Assembly: GCA_964036045.1 (NCBI GenBank)
Contig: OZ038379.1
Coordinates: 108,330,025-108,394,024, forward strand
Length of the DNA stretch: 64,000 nt
Direction of reading: 5' to 3'
Source: Eutreptiella sp. 'Long Island Sound 2002'
Taxonomy: Eukaryota; Euglenozoa; Euglenophyceae; Eutreptiales; Eutreptiaceae
In this document: one piece after another, positions 32,529 through 46,600 of the stretch
Layout: each line of letters begins with the position of its first letter
Numbering within the stretch: the first letter of the stretch is position 1
Made by a program: the position numbers and the translations under genes
Notes under the pieces: generated by a model
What the model was told of the DNA's origin: nothing
Databases searched by the model: none
Seen by the model: only the letters and a program-made list of their open reading frames with translations

Positions 32529-34085
32529 GGGCCCCAGCCAGGAGTGGCGGGGAGCCCCACACCACCACCGGCAGCAAAACCCAGCCAGGAGTGGCGGTGA
32601 GTAGCACACAGGAACCTCCGCCAGGAGTGGCGAGGGACCAGCCACACCACACACCAGCCACAAACCCACCACACACGCCACCGCCGCACACCACACGCCA
32701 CACACCACACACCACACACCACACACCACCGCCGACAGCGAAACCCAGCCAGGAGTGGCGGGGAACCGCGCCCGGGACCCTCCGCCAGGAGTGGCGAGGA
32801 ACGCCCACCACCGCCGGCAGCGAAACCCAGCCGGGAGTGGCGGGGAGTAGCACACAGCAACCTCCGCCGGGAGTGGCGAGGAACCAATCACACCACACAC
32901 CAGCCGCAACCCCACCAGCACACCATCGCCGCACACCACACACCACACACCACACACCACACACCACACACCACACACCACACACCACACACCACCGCCG
33001 CCAGCAGACCCCAGCCAGGAGTGGCGGGGGACCACACACCACCACCGGCAGCGAAACCCAGCCAGGAGTGGCGGGGAGTAGCTCGCAGGAACCTCCGCCA
33101 GGAGTGGCGAGGGACCGACCACACCACACACCAGCCACAACCCCACCGCACACCACCGCCGCCAACGGACCCCAGCCAGGAGTGGCGGGGAAGCGCGCCC
33201 GGGACCCTCAGCCAGGAGTGGCGAGGACCGCCCACCACCACCGGCAGCGAAACCCAGCCAGGAGTGGCGGGGAATAGCACACAGGAACCTCCGCCAGGAG
33301 TGGCGAGGGACCAACCACACCACACACCAGCCACAACCCCAGCAACACACCACCGCCGCACACCACACACCACACACCACACACCACACACCACGCACCA
33401 CCGCCGGCAGCAGGCCCCAGCCAGGAGTGGCGGGGAACCGCACACCACCACCGGCAGCGAAACCCAGCCAGGAGTGGCGGGGAGTAGCACACAGGAACCT
33501 CCGCCAGGAGTGGCGAGGGACGAACCACACCACACACCAGCCACAACCCCACCACACACCAACGCCGCCAGCGGACCCCAGCCAGGAGTGGCGGGGAACC
33601 GCGCCCGGGGCCCTCAGCCAGGAGTGGCGAGGACCGCCCACCACCACCGGCAGCGAAGCCCAACCAGGAGTGGCGGGGAGTAGCACACAGGAACCTCCGC
33701 CAGGAGTGGCGAGGGACCAACCACACCACACACCAGCCACAACCCCACCACACACCACCGCCGCCCGGAGACCTCAGCCAGGAGTGGCGAGGACCGCCCA
33801 CGACCACCGGCAGCGAAACCCAACCAGGAGTGGCGGGGAGTAGCACACGGGAACCTCCGCCAGGAGTGGCGAAGCACCAACCACACCACACACCAGCCAC
33901 AACCCCACCAACACACCACCGCCGCACACCACACACCACACACCACACACCACACACCACACGCCACTGCCGGCAGCGGAATCCCAGCCAGGAGTGGCGG
34001 GGAACCGCACACCACCACAGGCAGCGAAACCCAGCCAGGAGTGGCGGGGAGTAGCACACAGGAACCTCCGCCAGGAGTGGCGAGG
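32529..34085. repeat. Array of about 27 GGAG-loop hairpins in CA-rich spacers
   Basis: About 27 copies of GCCAGGAGTGGC variants, in alternating forms CAGCCAGGAGTGGCGGGGA and CCGCCAGGAGTGGCGAGG. Each can fold into a 4-5 bp stem (CGCCA/TGGCG) with a GGAG loop. Pairs sit in a higher-order unit that begins GGCAGCGAAACCCAGCC, occurs eight times and is spaced about 160-250 bp. Spacers are CACAC/CCACA-rich. Single diverged copies recur at 35,334, 37,009, 37,588, 38,389 and 55,570. Open frames here are by-products of the repeat. Confidence 0.9.
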
Positions 34086-34717
34086 GACCAACCACACCAC
34101 ACACCAGCCACAACCCCAGCAACACACCACCGCCGCACACCACACACCACAAACCACGCACCACACACCAAAACAGACACCACGCGTGCACGCACCGCGC
34201 CACAAACACACACACCGACGGCGAACCACAACCAGAGGAGGGGGCGACACGCACACAAGCAACACGGCCAGGAACAGCGAAACCCCCCCCCCCCGACCAC
34301 CACCACCCCACCCCGGAGAGACGGGACACCAACCACCGCAAACCGAACAGCGAAATGGGGGGCGGGACGAAGAGGGCCCACGGGAGACGCAGGCGAGGGA
34401 CCCAACCTCAGGGGTTTGGGGGCCCCCCCAGTGACCGTATCGGCCCCACCTGAGCACACGCAATAAGGTGGGATACGCCCGGGACCGTTGGTCAGCGGCC
34501 CGCGGTGGCACCGGCCTGGGGGGGTGACCTATGGGCCTGACCAAGAGCACTCCCCACGGCACGTACTGCGGTTCGGGCCCAGCGAGGGGCTGCGGGTAGG
34601 GCACACCGTCCATCGGGGCAGGCAAGAGACACGCCTATCCCGCAAGGACTCCCCAGCGACCCACAGTGTACCCGACCCCGGTGTTCGGAACGGCTGGAGT
34701 ACCTGGCTACGGAGCAG

Positions 34718-34748
34718 GTCCATTTGTACCGAGCGAGTACAAATGGAC
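34718..34748. repeat. Perfect 12-bp inverted repeat with 7-base loop
   Basis: GTCCATTTGTAC, loop CGAGCGA, GTACAAATGGAC. It lies in a less repetitive stretch (34.4-34.8 kb) between the hairpin array and the next repeat block. Confidence 0.9.
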
Positions 34749-35329
34749 GGCCCGTACAACAGGGTTACACCCTGACGGGGAGTGCAAGCATCGGCCCTCC
34801 CACGGGGAAACACCAGTGGGAGGGAACCGAGCCGGCGACAAGGACCCCCCCCCACCCACCACAGCCGGGAGGGCCCGGGCACGACACCACAGAAACACCG
34901 CCCCAAGCCACAAGGAAAAGGGACAGAAGGGGGAGGGCACGCAAAGGGGACGGCAGGGGGACCCACCACGTACAGACCCCAGCCAGGGGGGACGGGGAAC
35001 CACACAGCCGAGACGGGGGGGGGGCCACGACACATAGCCCCCACACCAAACAGGGCCGCCAAACCACGCCCAGAAAGGCGAGGACAGGCACCCAAACGCA
35101 CCACCAACACACCGCACACACGCCCGAGCATGCACACAACACACACCCCCACAACCGCCACCGACACGAGCCCCACAAACGCACACCACACACCAAAACG
35201 CAAGCGCCGCCCGCACCACAAACGCAACACACACAAACCCAAACAACAGGAACCCAGCAACCCCCCCCGCCAGGGGGGCTGCAGGGCCGCGAGAAACCGC
35301 TAGGACACAAAGGAGGACCCACCAAGCCC

Positions 35330-38235
35330 GCAGCCAGGAGTGGCGAACGGCCACACCCAGTAACACCCAAACGGCCACGCCCAACCCCAGGACCAGGCAC
35401 TACGACACGCACACCAGCACCGCCACCAACGCCCAAACCGGACGCCACAACACCCTCACCAGCGGACACACCCGAAACCAACGGAGGCACCATCGGCAAC
35501 ACCAGCGACCCCAGCACCCACCACAACACTAGGACATAGGACACCCTCACCAACAACAAACCAACACAAAAAGCCACCCAACACTGACCAACGACCGCAC
35601 CCAGCCGATCCGGTCCCCCACCGACCCGCACCCAGAACCACCGCGACCAGCATCCACGCCATCGAAAACACCAACACGACCAAAAATCAAGCCAGCACAA
35701 CACCCTCACCAACATCGTCACCGCCGGCACCATCGCCTACGAAACCTACGCACACCACCGCCGGTTCCAGCACCTACATCAGCCAAGCCAACGGCATCAA
35801 GCACACCATCGCCGGCAACACCCCACCATCAGCGTCGCCACCGGCAACCTCCGCCACCGGAGGACACCAAAGACACCACAGCCGGTGACCCAACAAACCA
35901 CCAAGCCCCGGCCAGGGGAGGCGAGGGCACACGCCCAGAACCATCAACATCAACACCCTCGCCACCAAAGCGACAGCAGGGCGCCATCCACCATGCAATC
36001 CCGGGCAGCAGCCACACCGCCGGCGCCACCAACACCACCCTCACCCACGACACCACCCGGAGCATCGCCTGCACCACCTACACCAACAGCATCACAAGCA
36101 GACCACACCACCTACTGCACACCCTCCCAGACAGAGCCACAGAAACCGGCCACCGCCCTGAACACAAGCCGCTGAGCACCCACACACAGACCCACGCCAA
36201 CCACCAGCAGCATCAGCAACGTCCGAGACGCCGTAAACCATAGCGGCGCCCACAACGACCTCACCACCGACATCACCGACACCGCCACCGACAGTGCGGC
36301 CTGGGCAACAACAACCCAGAGCGTCAACGGCAACCGCCACGGCGACACCGCCCGGTACAACACCATCGGCATCAACGACATCAAGGGTGCCAACACGCCG
36401 GCCAGCGACACCCATGGGTACCTCCACCAGGAGAGGCGAGGTCCCACCCCCGCCGTCAGAACACCACCATCCACCAGGGCAACACCTGCAGCGCCCTCGC
36501 CTTCGACATCGCCCACAGCTCTGCCAGCGGCGCCCTCGCCAACACCGTCACCAACACCGCCGACAGTGGCAACACAGCGCAACCGCCAACCACCCACAGC
36601 ACCAACCTCCCCAACACCAGAAACAACCGGTACCACCTGACCAGGACCAGGAACCGACCAACCACCAGCCACGAGTAGCACGCCCCGAACCGCCGACCAC
36701 CCAAACGCAGGCCGCGCCCAGCACCAACACCAACAGCACCCACGCCAGCAGACCACCACGACACACGCCAACCACCAAGTAACACCTATGGCACCCTCGC
36801 CATCGGCAACACCAACGCCACCAACACCCACGGCACTATCCACACCACCACCAACCCCACCAACGACGGGCCGAGGTGCCGTCACCTACAGCGCCCCCAC
36901 CCCTACCACCACCACCACGACCCCGGCACCAAGGAACACCTAGGGCACGCCCACCAACGGCGTCACCAAGGACGCCAGCACGGCTGGCGAACGAACGCCA
37001 CCGAGCCCTCAGCCAGGAGTGGCGAGCGCCCACACCCAGCAACACCCAAACGGCCACGCCCAGACCCAGGGCCAGGAACTGAGACACCCACACCTGCACC
37101 GCCGCCAACACCCAAACCGAACACCACAACACCCTCACCAGCGGAAACACCCGGAACCAACGGGGACGCCGTCGGCAACACCAGCAACCCCGACACCCAG
37201 CACGACGCCTGAGACACCCTCGCCAACAACGGACCAACACAAGGAACCACCCAACGGCCAAGTAACACCCAAGGCGTTCCAACCGCGCCACCCACCGACC
37301 CGCACCCAGAACCACCACCAGCAGCAGCAGCAGCCACTGACAACCCACACACAGACCCACACCAACCACCAGCAGCATCAACAACATCAGAGACGCCGTG
37401 AACCATGGCAACGCCCGCAACGACCTCAACACTGGCATCACCGACGGCACCACCGGCATGCGACCTCACCAACAGCAGCCCGGAGCATCCACGACAGCCA
37501 CCACGGCGACACCACCCGGTAAGACGCCATCGGCAACAAGGACACCGAGGGGGCCAAGGCCAACCCGCCAGCCAATGACGCGCATGGGAACCTCCGCCAG
37601 GAGTGGCGAGGTCCCCCCTCCGCCGTCAGAACACCGCCAGGGCAACACCTACAACACCCTACAACGCCGACACACACAGCTCCCCCGGCGGCGCCCCCAC
37701 CAACACCAACACCGGCACCACCGACAGCGGCAGCACGGCGACACCGCCACCCACCCGCAGCATTGACACCCTAAACCACAACCGAAGCAACACCTGTCAC
37801 TACAGACCCAAGGACAGCCGAAGGGAATATCCCAACACCAGAGAAAACCGACACCACCAGGACCACAAGCCGGCCAAACACCAGCCACGAGTGGCACGCC
37901 CGGAACCACCGAACACCAACACGCAGGCCACCCAGCACCAACACCAAAAACACCCACGCCACCAGACCACCACGAGACACGCCAGCCACCACCGTGACAC
38001 CCTCACCGTCGGAAACACCAACGCCGCCAACACCCACGGCAATATCCACACCACCGCCAACCCCACCAACGACGAGCCGAGGTACCGTCACCCACAACAC
38101 CCCTATCACCACCACCACGACCCCGGCACAGAGAAACACCTAGGGCGCCCCCATCGTCGGCATCACCAAGGACGCCAGCACGGCTGGCGAACAAACGCCA
38201 CCAGCGCCACCCACCAGGCCCCCAGCCAAGGGTAG
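35330..38235. repeat. Diverged kilobase-scale direct repeats
   Basis: Blocks recur in order: the one at 35,330-35,650 returns at 36,998-37,320. Those at 36,203, 36,352 and 36,660 return at 37,359, 37,519 and 37,875 (offset 1.16-1.2 kb). Each ends near a CAAGGACGCCAGCACGGCTG block (36,967 and 38,167). Codon-like AAC/ACC/ATC runs give Asn/Thr-rich translations, but no frame stays open, so any ancestral repeat protein is lost. From 38.2 to 39.6 kb there is similar C/A-rich sequence without a clear unit. Confidence 0.65.
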
Positions 38236-39612
38236 AAACAGCAACACCACACACCATCACACCCACCGCATCGAAATTACCCGGAGCATCGTTAACATCA
38301 ACCAGGGGTCCCCACCACCCACCCAAGCAGCACAAAACACCACAGCAACACCACCACACCCTCACCACCAGCGACACCAGCAGCACCCTCCGCCAGGAAT
38401 GGCGAGGAGGAGGCCCAACAACGCGGACCCACCCAACGTCCCCGGCACCCTCATCATCGGACCGCCACCACCGTCGCCAACCCCCAACACACCACCGTCA
38501 CCAACGCCACCGACCCCTGACGCAAAAACCACACAGCCCGCACAAACGGCACCAGCCAGAGCATCGCCGACAACACTCTCGGCCAACTCTCAAGAACACC
38601 ACCGAAAGCACCACCGTCGACCGAAAGCCACGACAACCCCAGGGTACGGGTCCCCCTTCCCACCCCCCACCATCTGCACAATCAGCGACACCATCACCAG
38701 CACCGACCGGAACACTGACAACGACAGCCTCACCAACAACCGACACCCCCCCTACCGCTGCCACCCGCCAGTCACACCACCCACCGTCGATGCCACCCAC
38801 CAATGCCGCACCCCGAACCACACCTACACCCAAAACCTGCACCAGCACGCCCGACCGAGCCATCAATGGCACCGCCTACACTCACCACCGCCACCACCAC
38901 CCCGCGCGAGGCCAGGAACCCCCGGCGTCGCCAACGGCCTCAACGAGCACCGACACCACCAACACCACCACCGCCGGACGGGGACTACCCACAATCCAGG
39001 AACATCTCCACCACCAACAACCAATACACCACCCGCGGCACCCCACCATCGCCAACGCCACCACGGCACCTATCACACCCCCACCACCGGAGGCGATGTG
39101 GGCCACACCACCCATCATCTACAGCACCCTCGCCACCACCGCCACATCTGGTCCACAAACGTTACGCCCCAACAACCAGAAACAACACCCTCACTATCGA
39201 CACCACCGACAACGCCACATACGCCCATACGTCACCCGCGCCATGCTGACCAACCATCACCTCCTCATCAGAGGCACCAACACCACCGGCGACGACGACA
39301 GCGACAACAGCTGACCGACCAGCTGACCACCATCAACCATAGCCCAGCACCAACCTCATCTACGCTAACGCCCATACCACCCTCGCCAACAGCACCGCCA
39401 CCGACACAATCATCCACTCCAGCGCCCACACCACCCTCACCACCAACATCACCACCACCCCCCCAAGGGTCAGGGCTCGCGGGAAACAGAACGGCAGAGC
39501 GAGCACGCCACCACCCGCACGCGTCGCCCACCCTATCGTACACCAATCCGCAACACGCCCTCCCCGCCCGCTTCCCCTGACAGGGCGTGCGCTCCAGCCC
39601 ACTGCTGGGAAG

Positions 39613-42600
39613 ACGACTACGACGTCTTTCCGGCCATCCGACACCTACTGGCAGTCACGGCCCCGCGCCCACAAGCCCACCAGCAACCCACGGAACCGCA
39701 GGAGCCCGACCACCCCATGCCACCACGCTCCATATCCCCCGCGTCCACCGCAGACCGGAACGCGGGACACCAGCGAGAAGAGCCCGACCCCGACCGCACC
39801 GCCACGCCCCCACCGCCTGCCCCGCCAAAGGACATCTACGCCACACTTGCCAGCACCCTAGCCCCCATGGACGCCGAGCAGTACTACCCAGTCCGTCCAA
39901 CGAGACCTCCCTGAGGACCACGCGACCCTCCAGGGGTGGAAGCAGGAGAAAAGGAACGACAACGAGTGGGGCACAGAGGAAGACCTTCTCTGGGAAGACA
40001 CCTGGAAAGGCACCGCGGACGCCTTCCTGGAGGCAGCAGCCGAAACCTACCCCCGCCCGCCCGGAGACACTAGACACAGCCTCCACGCCCTCCTCGCGTT
40101 CCACAGCTGGAAACACCGCCACACCGTCACCCTCCACCCCCTCGACCACAATCCACACCGATGGACACCTGAAGACGACGCCACAGCCGCCATCACCGTA
40201 CAGCAAAGCCCCGAGAACCCGGAGGAATACCACATCACCTGGAACGATCCGGCACCCCACCCCCCCGCCTCCCCCACCCTCCCAGATGTCTTTGCCACCA
40301 TCAGTGCAGAGCTCCAGGAGGCGAAAGCCCCACAGCAACTGGACGAAGAGATGCCCCAGGCACCATCACCACCAACCACACAAGACCAACCCCGCACAGA
40401 GCCCCTCACCCACCCCATCACCACAATGGAGCTCCCCCCACAACACCGCACTACCCCAGACTGAAACGGGTTTCGAGACCTGCCGCGGGAATGGGCGGTC
40501 CACAACGGCACACTCCGATGGGACGAAATCACACCGGGCCTCCAGGACATCCGCCTCCACTCGATCACCGAGCCCACCACCACCTGGGCACTACCGACGG
40601 ACCGCCACCACCTCCTCCTTACCGTCCAAGGCGATGCCACGATCACACCCACGGAGGGAGACCCCGTAACAGCAGCCCCCACCCACACCGTCCACATACC
40701 CCCGCAAGCATCGTCGGCACCTATGACGGTGCATCCAGGCCCCACCCCATGGCAAGCCATGGTCATCACCTACCCCGCCCCCAATGACCACACACACACC
40801 TGGCAGCAACGGTGGGAGGACATCCGGGGGGACCTCCTCCAAGAACACCTAGGGCTCACACGCACCCACCACACCCTACACCCGATACGAGGAGCAGGCC
40901 AAGCACCACACGGCATACACGCCCCGGGAGTATGGACGTACGCCACACCCATAAACCCACAAGCAGCGGAGGACATCAAGACCGCCCTATCAATCCAGCA
41001 AGCCCAGACCCAAACCCCGCACCGCAACACCCAACGAGGCTACACCATTTGGTGGGCATACCAAGACCATGACACCCTCACCCCCCAACCGGGGGCCCCC
41101 CCTCTAGACACCAACACCACCGCCCTCCTCCAAGCCGCAACAGCGGCAGCCACACAGGTAGGGGCCCCGGAAACCTGGGGCCCACAATACCTGGTCAAAA
41201 CCAAAGTGGCGCCCCACGCGAAGGGCCAAGACAAGCCCCCAACACCGAAGCCGCTCCACCCCCCACTCAAGCTGGACCCGACGGAACACGCCCCCCAGGA
41301 CGAATGGGTGACCCACTACATCATCCCCCACACCGCCACCCGCAAAAACGACGCCGCCAAGATCACCGTCACCCGCCACCTCCCCCACACCACACAGGTG
41401 TCTGAGCTGACGGCCCCCAACGTCGTCGTCACCCGTCGCCGACACGATGAGCGACACACCATACAGGCGGAAGGGGCTGCCGCGACCACCCTGTACACAT
41501 GGGCAACACGGGGGGACCTCCCACACCCCACCCTCCACCACGCCCCCTCCTGGCCCACCCCCTTGCACACAGCAGACCGCCCCAACAAGAAGCCCAAACA
41601 CACAGGTGTGCACACCCCCGCCCAGAAGGCCCGGCACCGACACGATGCGAGGCGCAAGGCCCGCGCCCTCCACGACGACCACACCATCCCCCGCATCGGC
41701 GCCCTCCCCGCCAGGGTATCAGATACGACCCAAAACCGCACGATCACAGGCATCACCACGGACTGCCTGAACCCAGCGGCGTCGCGGGCAGACGCCGTGT
41801 GGATCAGCGAAGGGCGCTCCCACACACGGGCGGTGGCGCGCCTCCACAACATCCAAGCCCACAAACTCCAGCGCGCCGTTGGACCCTTCGCCGTACACGT
41901 CACCCCGTACGGCATCGACCACCCCCGGTGTGAGCACCATGACCCGCCCTGCTCCACCCCATGCACCTCGCCCCTGCGCCAACCGCTACCGGCCCCCACC
42001 ATTACGGGCAACATGTACCTGGGCACCGTACCGGGAGACCCGGGCATATACATCCTGCCCAACAGGTCCAGGGAACACGCCATCCCCCTCCACGGTGTAG
42101 AATCCCTCGCCCTGGGACCACCCCCACCAAAACACCAACACCAGCACATCCCGGGGGACAAACGGACACAGGCGCCAGACGGGGGGAAAAAGGCCCACCA
42201 ACGCGCCCTGGCCCACATCACCGTCCACCCTGCAGCCCACCTACCAAAGGACTTCGGCACGGAGCGCCACATCGTCCTGGAGGGGCAAGCCCACCACATC
42301 ATCACCGCCGCCCTGTACACCGTCGCCGCCCACCAACGCCACTGGGACCCCACAACCATCCCAGCAATGCCTCCACCACCCCAAGGCCCCAAAGATCCCG
42401 TCACCCCCTTCCACATCGATCAACTCCTAAGCCGCAAGGCCCCCCCACACCTCCACCCGTCCAGGATACCACTAGCCATCGCATCGTGGGACACCCTGGA
42501 CACGCCCCCCCAACAACCCGCCATCCACATCCTCAAAGCGGACGCCCAATTGTGGGTCCTCCATTGGGCACACGGAGTCCTCATGGCGGCCCAGGCCTAT

Positions 42601-43484
42601 ACCCCGGAAATAGACCCGGAAGACCCCCCACAGGGCCAGCAGCGACTCCGCCAAGCCACCAACCTCACAGGCCGCGAAGGCGCCCCCTGGGAAGCCCTCC
42701 ACACAGCGCTCTACTGGGCTCAAGGCTCCCCGAACGGCCCGGACACACCGGAACCCACAGAGGCCTGGGTCATGCAGGCCAAGGCCATGAGGAACTACCA
42801 CCTACACCACCCCTTCGACGACAGCCCGGCCGCACTGCCATGGCCAACAGATCCCCCGGAGACCGTGCGCAAGCTCGCCGACATCATACGCAGCCACGCG
42901 AAAGCGAAAATGCAAACACCGGCAGAATCCCCACTGAGGGATCCAGACCAGCAAGCAACGCACCCCTTCTTCAAACCCCATGCCCCCCCAGCCCCGCTAC
43001 CTCCAGTCCCACCCAAGCAAACGAGACGACAAAGGGGCGCACCCGCCCCCAGCCAAGCCGGAAAAGCAGCGACCTCCCAACCCCCCGCATCCCACCCGAC
43101 CCACCCGGTGAACCCAGACCAAGCATCCACGTCATCCTCCCTCCCACCAATACCACCGCCCCACCCGGACCAAGCATCCTCGTCATCCTCCCTCCCACCA
43201 CTACCACCGCCCCACTCGGACCAGGCATCCTCATCATCCTCCCTCCGCCACCAGCACAGCGCCCGCCCAAAGCGTACCCAGGATTCGAAAAAGGCGCGAA
43301 GGTCCAACAGCCCTTCCGCAACGACCACACAGGCGACTGGATCTGGTGTGAGGGCACGATCCAGTACCGCCTCAAGGAACCGGGGGACAACGGGGGGCCA
43401 CAGATCCGGGTGATCTGGCACCGCCAAAAGGAGCTAGACCAAGGCAGCAGCGCCCCGGACAAACCAGTCGGCTACACCCTGTAG
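39613..43484 (+). pseudogene. ORF1 of the giant LINE, unknown protein, lightly damaged
   Basis: A nearly continuous frame that I do not recognise. The first part (EDDYDVFPAIRHLLAV, about 39,613-39,890) is in one frame. A one-base shift leads to VQRDLPEDHATLQGW, which runs with one TGA (40,462-40,464) into a long open stretch from 40,723. Near 43,110-43,250 three Pro/Ser-rich repeats occur (PDQASSSSSLPPLPPPH type). Within them the more protein-like reading moves to another frame, giving KGAKVQQPFRNDHTGDWIWCEG and ending at TAG 43,482-43,484. That C-terminal part has the look of a small beta-barrel (Tudor/SH3-like) but this is a guess. Position before the RT ORF suggests an RNA-binding ORF1. 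Confidence 0.5.
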
Positions 43485-43655
43485 CTCACCAGCGCCCACC
43501 CCATCCGGCTGCGCACCGAAGAGAACAAGGCCCACACAGGCACCAAATACACTGGGGAGCTCCCCCCGGAGTGGAGCCAAGGCCTCCCCCCTCCGCGCCT
43601 ACTCAAACGCCCACAAACCGGCAAAACGTCCCCGAGCCCCAGTCCCCCTCCCTGA

Positions 43656-46600
43656 CGGGGCAGGGGCCGAGGGCACAAGCCTCCACAGCCCCGGCCCGCC
43701 CCCACCGAGGCCACCGTCAACCTCCTCGACCTCAACCACCCGGCCGTCACATACTCCAAGGACGCCACAACCGCCCTCCAAGAGCTCCTGATGGCACAGG
43801 GGCCGGGGTGGGTTCCCCACCTCCTCACCTTCCAGGAACAAGGCCTACAGCGCGACGACCCCCCAGAAACCACCCCCATATATACCCCGGACCAGAAAGC
43901 GTACAAATGCTACTTGCACAAGGGGACCCCCCTATACGCCCAAACTGGCATCCACGTCCACCTCGTCCACCACCTCAGCGTCCCGGGGAGGCTAGGTGTC
44001 TATGAGGTCGTCGGGGAGGGATGGCAACTCAACGTCATCAACACCCACGTCCCCTTCGGCGAAGCCACGGAACCCTTCCTCCCAGCCCTGGCCGAGGCAT
44101 ACCGCCAGATGGCCATGCTCGCCCCCACAGTCATCATCGGCGACATGAACGCCGCCCCCACCCCAGCGGACCGAGGGGGACAGGCCACACCCCAGGACCA
44201 AGCAGTCCGCGACACCATCGAAATGCTGGGGCTTGTGGACCTGACAGCCAACCTCAAAGGCCAACCATCCCACTTCCCCCACCAAACGGATGCCGCCCCA
44301 TCCCGCATCGACGTGTGCTATGGCGACCCCACCACCATCATCCGAGCGGAGGCCCGATATGGACCCCTCCCGCTGGTACCCACAGGCCATAGCCCCCTGC
44401 ACATCCGCCTCACCATCCCCAACCTTCCCCCCAGCCCCCCAGAGGATGCGGACCAAGGCCTACCACCCCCCCTGAAGATGCCCCCGCTGCATGACAAGCA
44501 TGCCTGGTCCCAATATCACAAGGCCATAGACCGCGCCCGGCGCATCCAACCAGACCCCACCGACCTACTCACAGCCATGCGCACGGCCGCCGTCGCCTGC
44601 GGCTTCCAACAACACCCCCACACAGACGACGACCAACCACCAACGGCCCTGGGGGACATGCTCCATGACCTCTGGCATGCGAAGCAACAACTGGCGACCC
44701 TCCTCCACACCGACACCCCCCAAACCCGCCGCCAGATACACCACTGCCGGACACGGATAGCCCACATCAGGGCAGACCTGCAGCGCTGGCACATCCACAG
44801 GCAACAGGGCATCGCCCAGGAACACGAACGGTATGCGCAACATGAACTCCCCTACAAGGCCATCCGCCACCTCAACGAAGCCATGACAGACACCGGCCAC
44901 CGCACCATCACCACGGTCCGGCAGGAGGACGGCTCCCTCACCAACGACCCAGCCACAGTGCTCAAAGCCACCCAAGACAGCTTCCTCCGGCAACACACCC
45001 CCACCCAAGACACACTGGACCCAGACACCAGAGCCAAAATCGACCGCCTCCCTCGGGTCTTCAACCACGCCCAGAGGAGGCAACTGGAAAAACGCCCCTT
45101 CACCATCCACGAAGTCCGGAAGGCCATCCACAGTCTCCGGCAAGACAAAACCCCAGGCTACGACGGCCTCCCTGCAGAGGCATACTACCACCTCCCCGCC
45201 CACCTCCTCCGCGTCCTCGCCCACCGCCTCTGGGACATTGTCACGGGGGGGACCCCCCTGCCACCAGACTGGGCAAACGTATTCCGCCCCCTCTACAAAA
45301 AAGGGGACTGGGCAAACCCGGACAACTGGCGCCCCATAGTCTGTGCGGTCACGGAGGTCAAAATCGTCTGGACCATCCTCCTGCGCCGCATCCGCCCTCA
45401 CCTGGACCCCCACATACCAGCAAGCCTCTGGGGGGCCATCCCAGGCCGGTCCCCACACGAGGCCATCTTCCTCCAGGACACCATCGCGGACATGGACCCG
45501 GTGGACCTCATCATCGCCTCCCTCGACGTCAAAGGAGCCTTCCCGAACACCCCCTGGCTCCTTCTGGAAGCGGTGTGGAAACGCCTAGGCCTTCCCTTCT
45601 ACAACTTCACCTCCAGCTACATCCGCACCCGCAAGTACACGGTCCGCACTGGAGCAGGCCTCACCCCCTTCCTGGAGCCAGGTAGCGGGGTCCCCCAAGG
45701 GGGAGCAGAGGGCCCCTTCCTGTACCTTCTGGTGACACTCCCCCTGGCCCTCGCAATCGAGCAGGATTACCCGGCCTACGCACCCTACCCCCTCCTCTCC
45801 CCCCTGGTGGGCTTCGCGGACGACACCAACCTCACTGTCGCGCACACCCCACACGAACCCCATGCCCCGGACCCCGGGCCAACGGTCACCCAACAGGCCA
45901 ACAACTTACTGGACGTGACCGTCTCCTACCTCTCCCACAACAACCTCATCGTCCACCCCACAAAGTCAGTGGCCATGACCAAGGGGTCTGCCACACCTCC
46001 AACCCTAGGGCCACAAGGGCCCTTCATGCAAGTCGTGACAACCACCACCCACCTGGGGGTAGTCCAGGCCGCCAACCCTGAGGACGCCACCCTCTCTCCC
46101 AAGTTGCAATCACACCTCGCCCATCTCCCCAGATATGCGTCCCCGACCACCAAGGCCCTCTCCCTGTCCTACCAGAGCCTGGCGTACTACCTCACCGGGG
46201 TCTTGAACGCCTCCATAGGCTTCCAAGCACTCCACCTGACACACCCCACCACCGCCCTCCAGCCGGCCACACGCGCCGTGACCAAGGCATGGGCAGCACA
46301 CGGGGGCTGGCCCACCTCCATACCCACCCGCGCCATCCGAGCGGCATGGCCCCACTATGGGGACGCCATAGGGGACGAGCTGAAAGCGGCCTACACCAGA
46401 CACACCGCCCTCCTCCTTCACCGCATGACCCACAACCACTCACCGGAGGTCCGCGAGGTCACCGCAATCCGCCTCCAAGCCGCACAACGGGCCCGCAACA
46501 CATGCCCGCGCTGGGTACTCCACCAGACGGGCATGCCCACCAACATGAACACGCGCCTGTGGAACCACCTGCAGCTTCTCCTCCCATCCCCACACCACGC

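Noticed and set aside
32529-34085. CRISPR-like array
   Set aside because: Repeat spacing is irregular, spacers are themselves CA-rich repeats, and the context is a eukaryotic retroelement.
31898-35733. Long open frames on both strands (up to 537 codons)
   Set aside because: They are made of the hairpin and CACAC repeats read in several frames; translations are repeats such as GVARDQPHHTPA with no structured part.
39587-40669. 360-codon Ser/Thr/Pro-rich frame
   Set aside because: The better protein-like sequence runs in the other two frames of the same strand (EDDYDVFPAIRHLL and VQRDLPEDHATLQGW), continuous with the downstream ORF.
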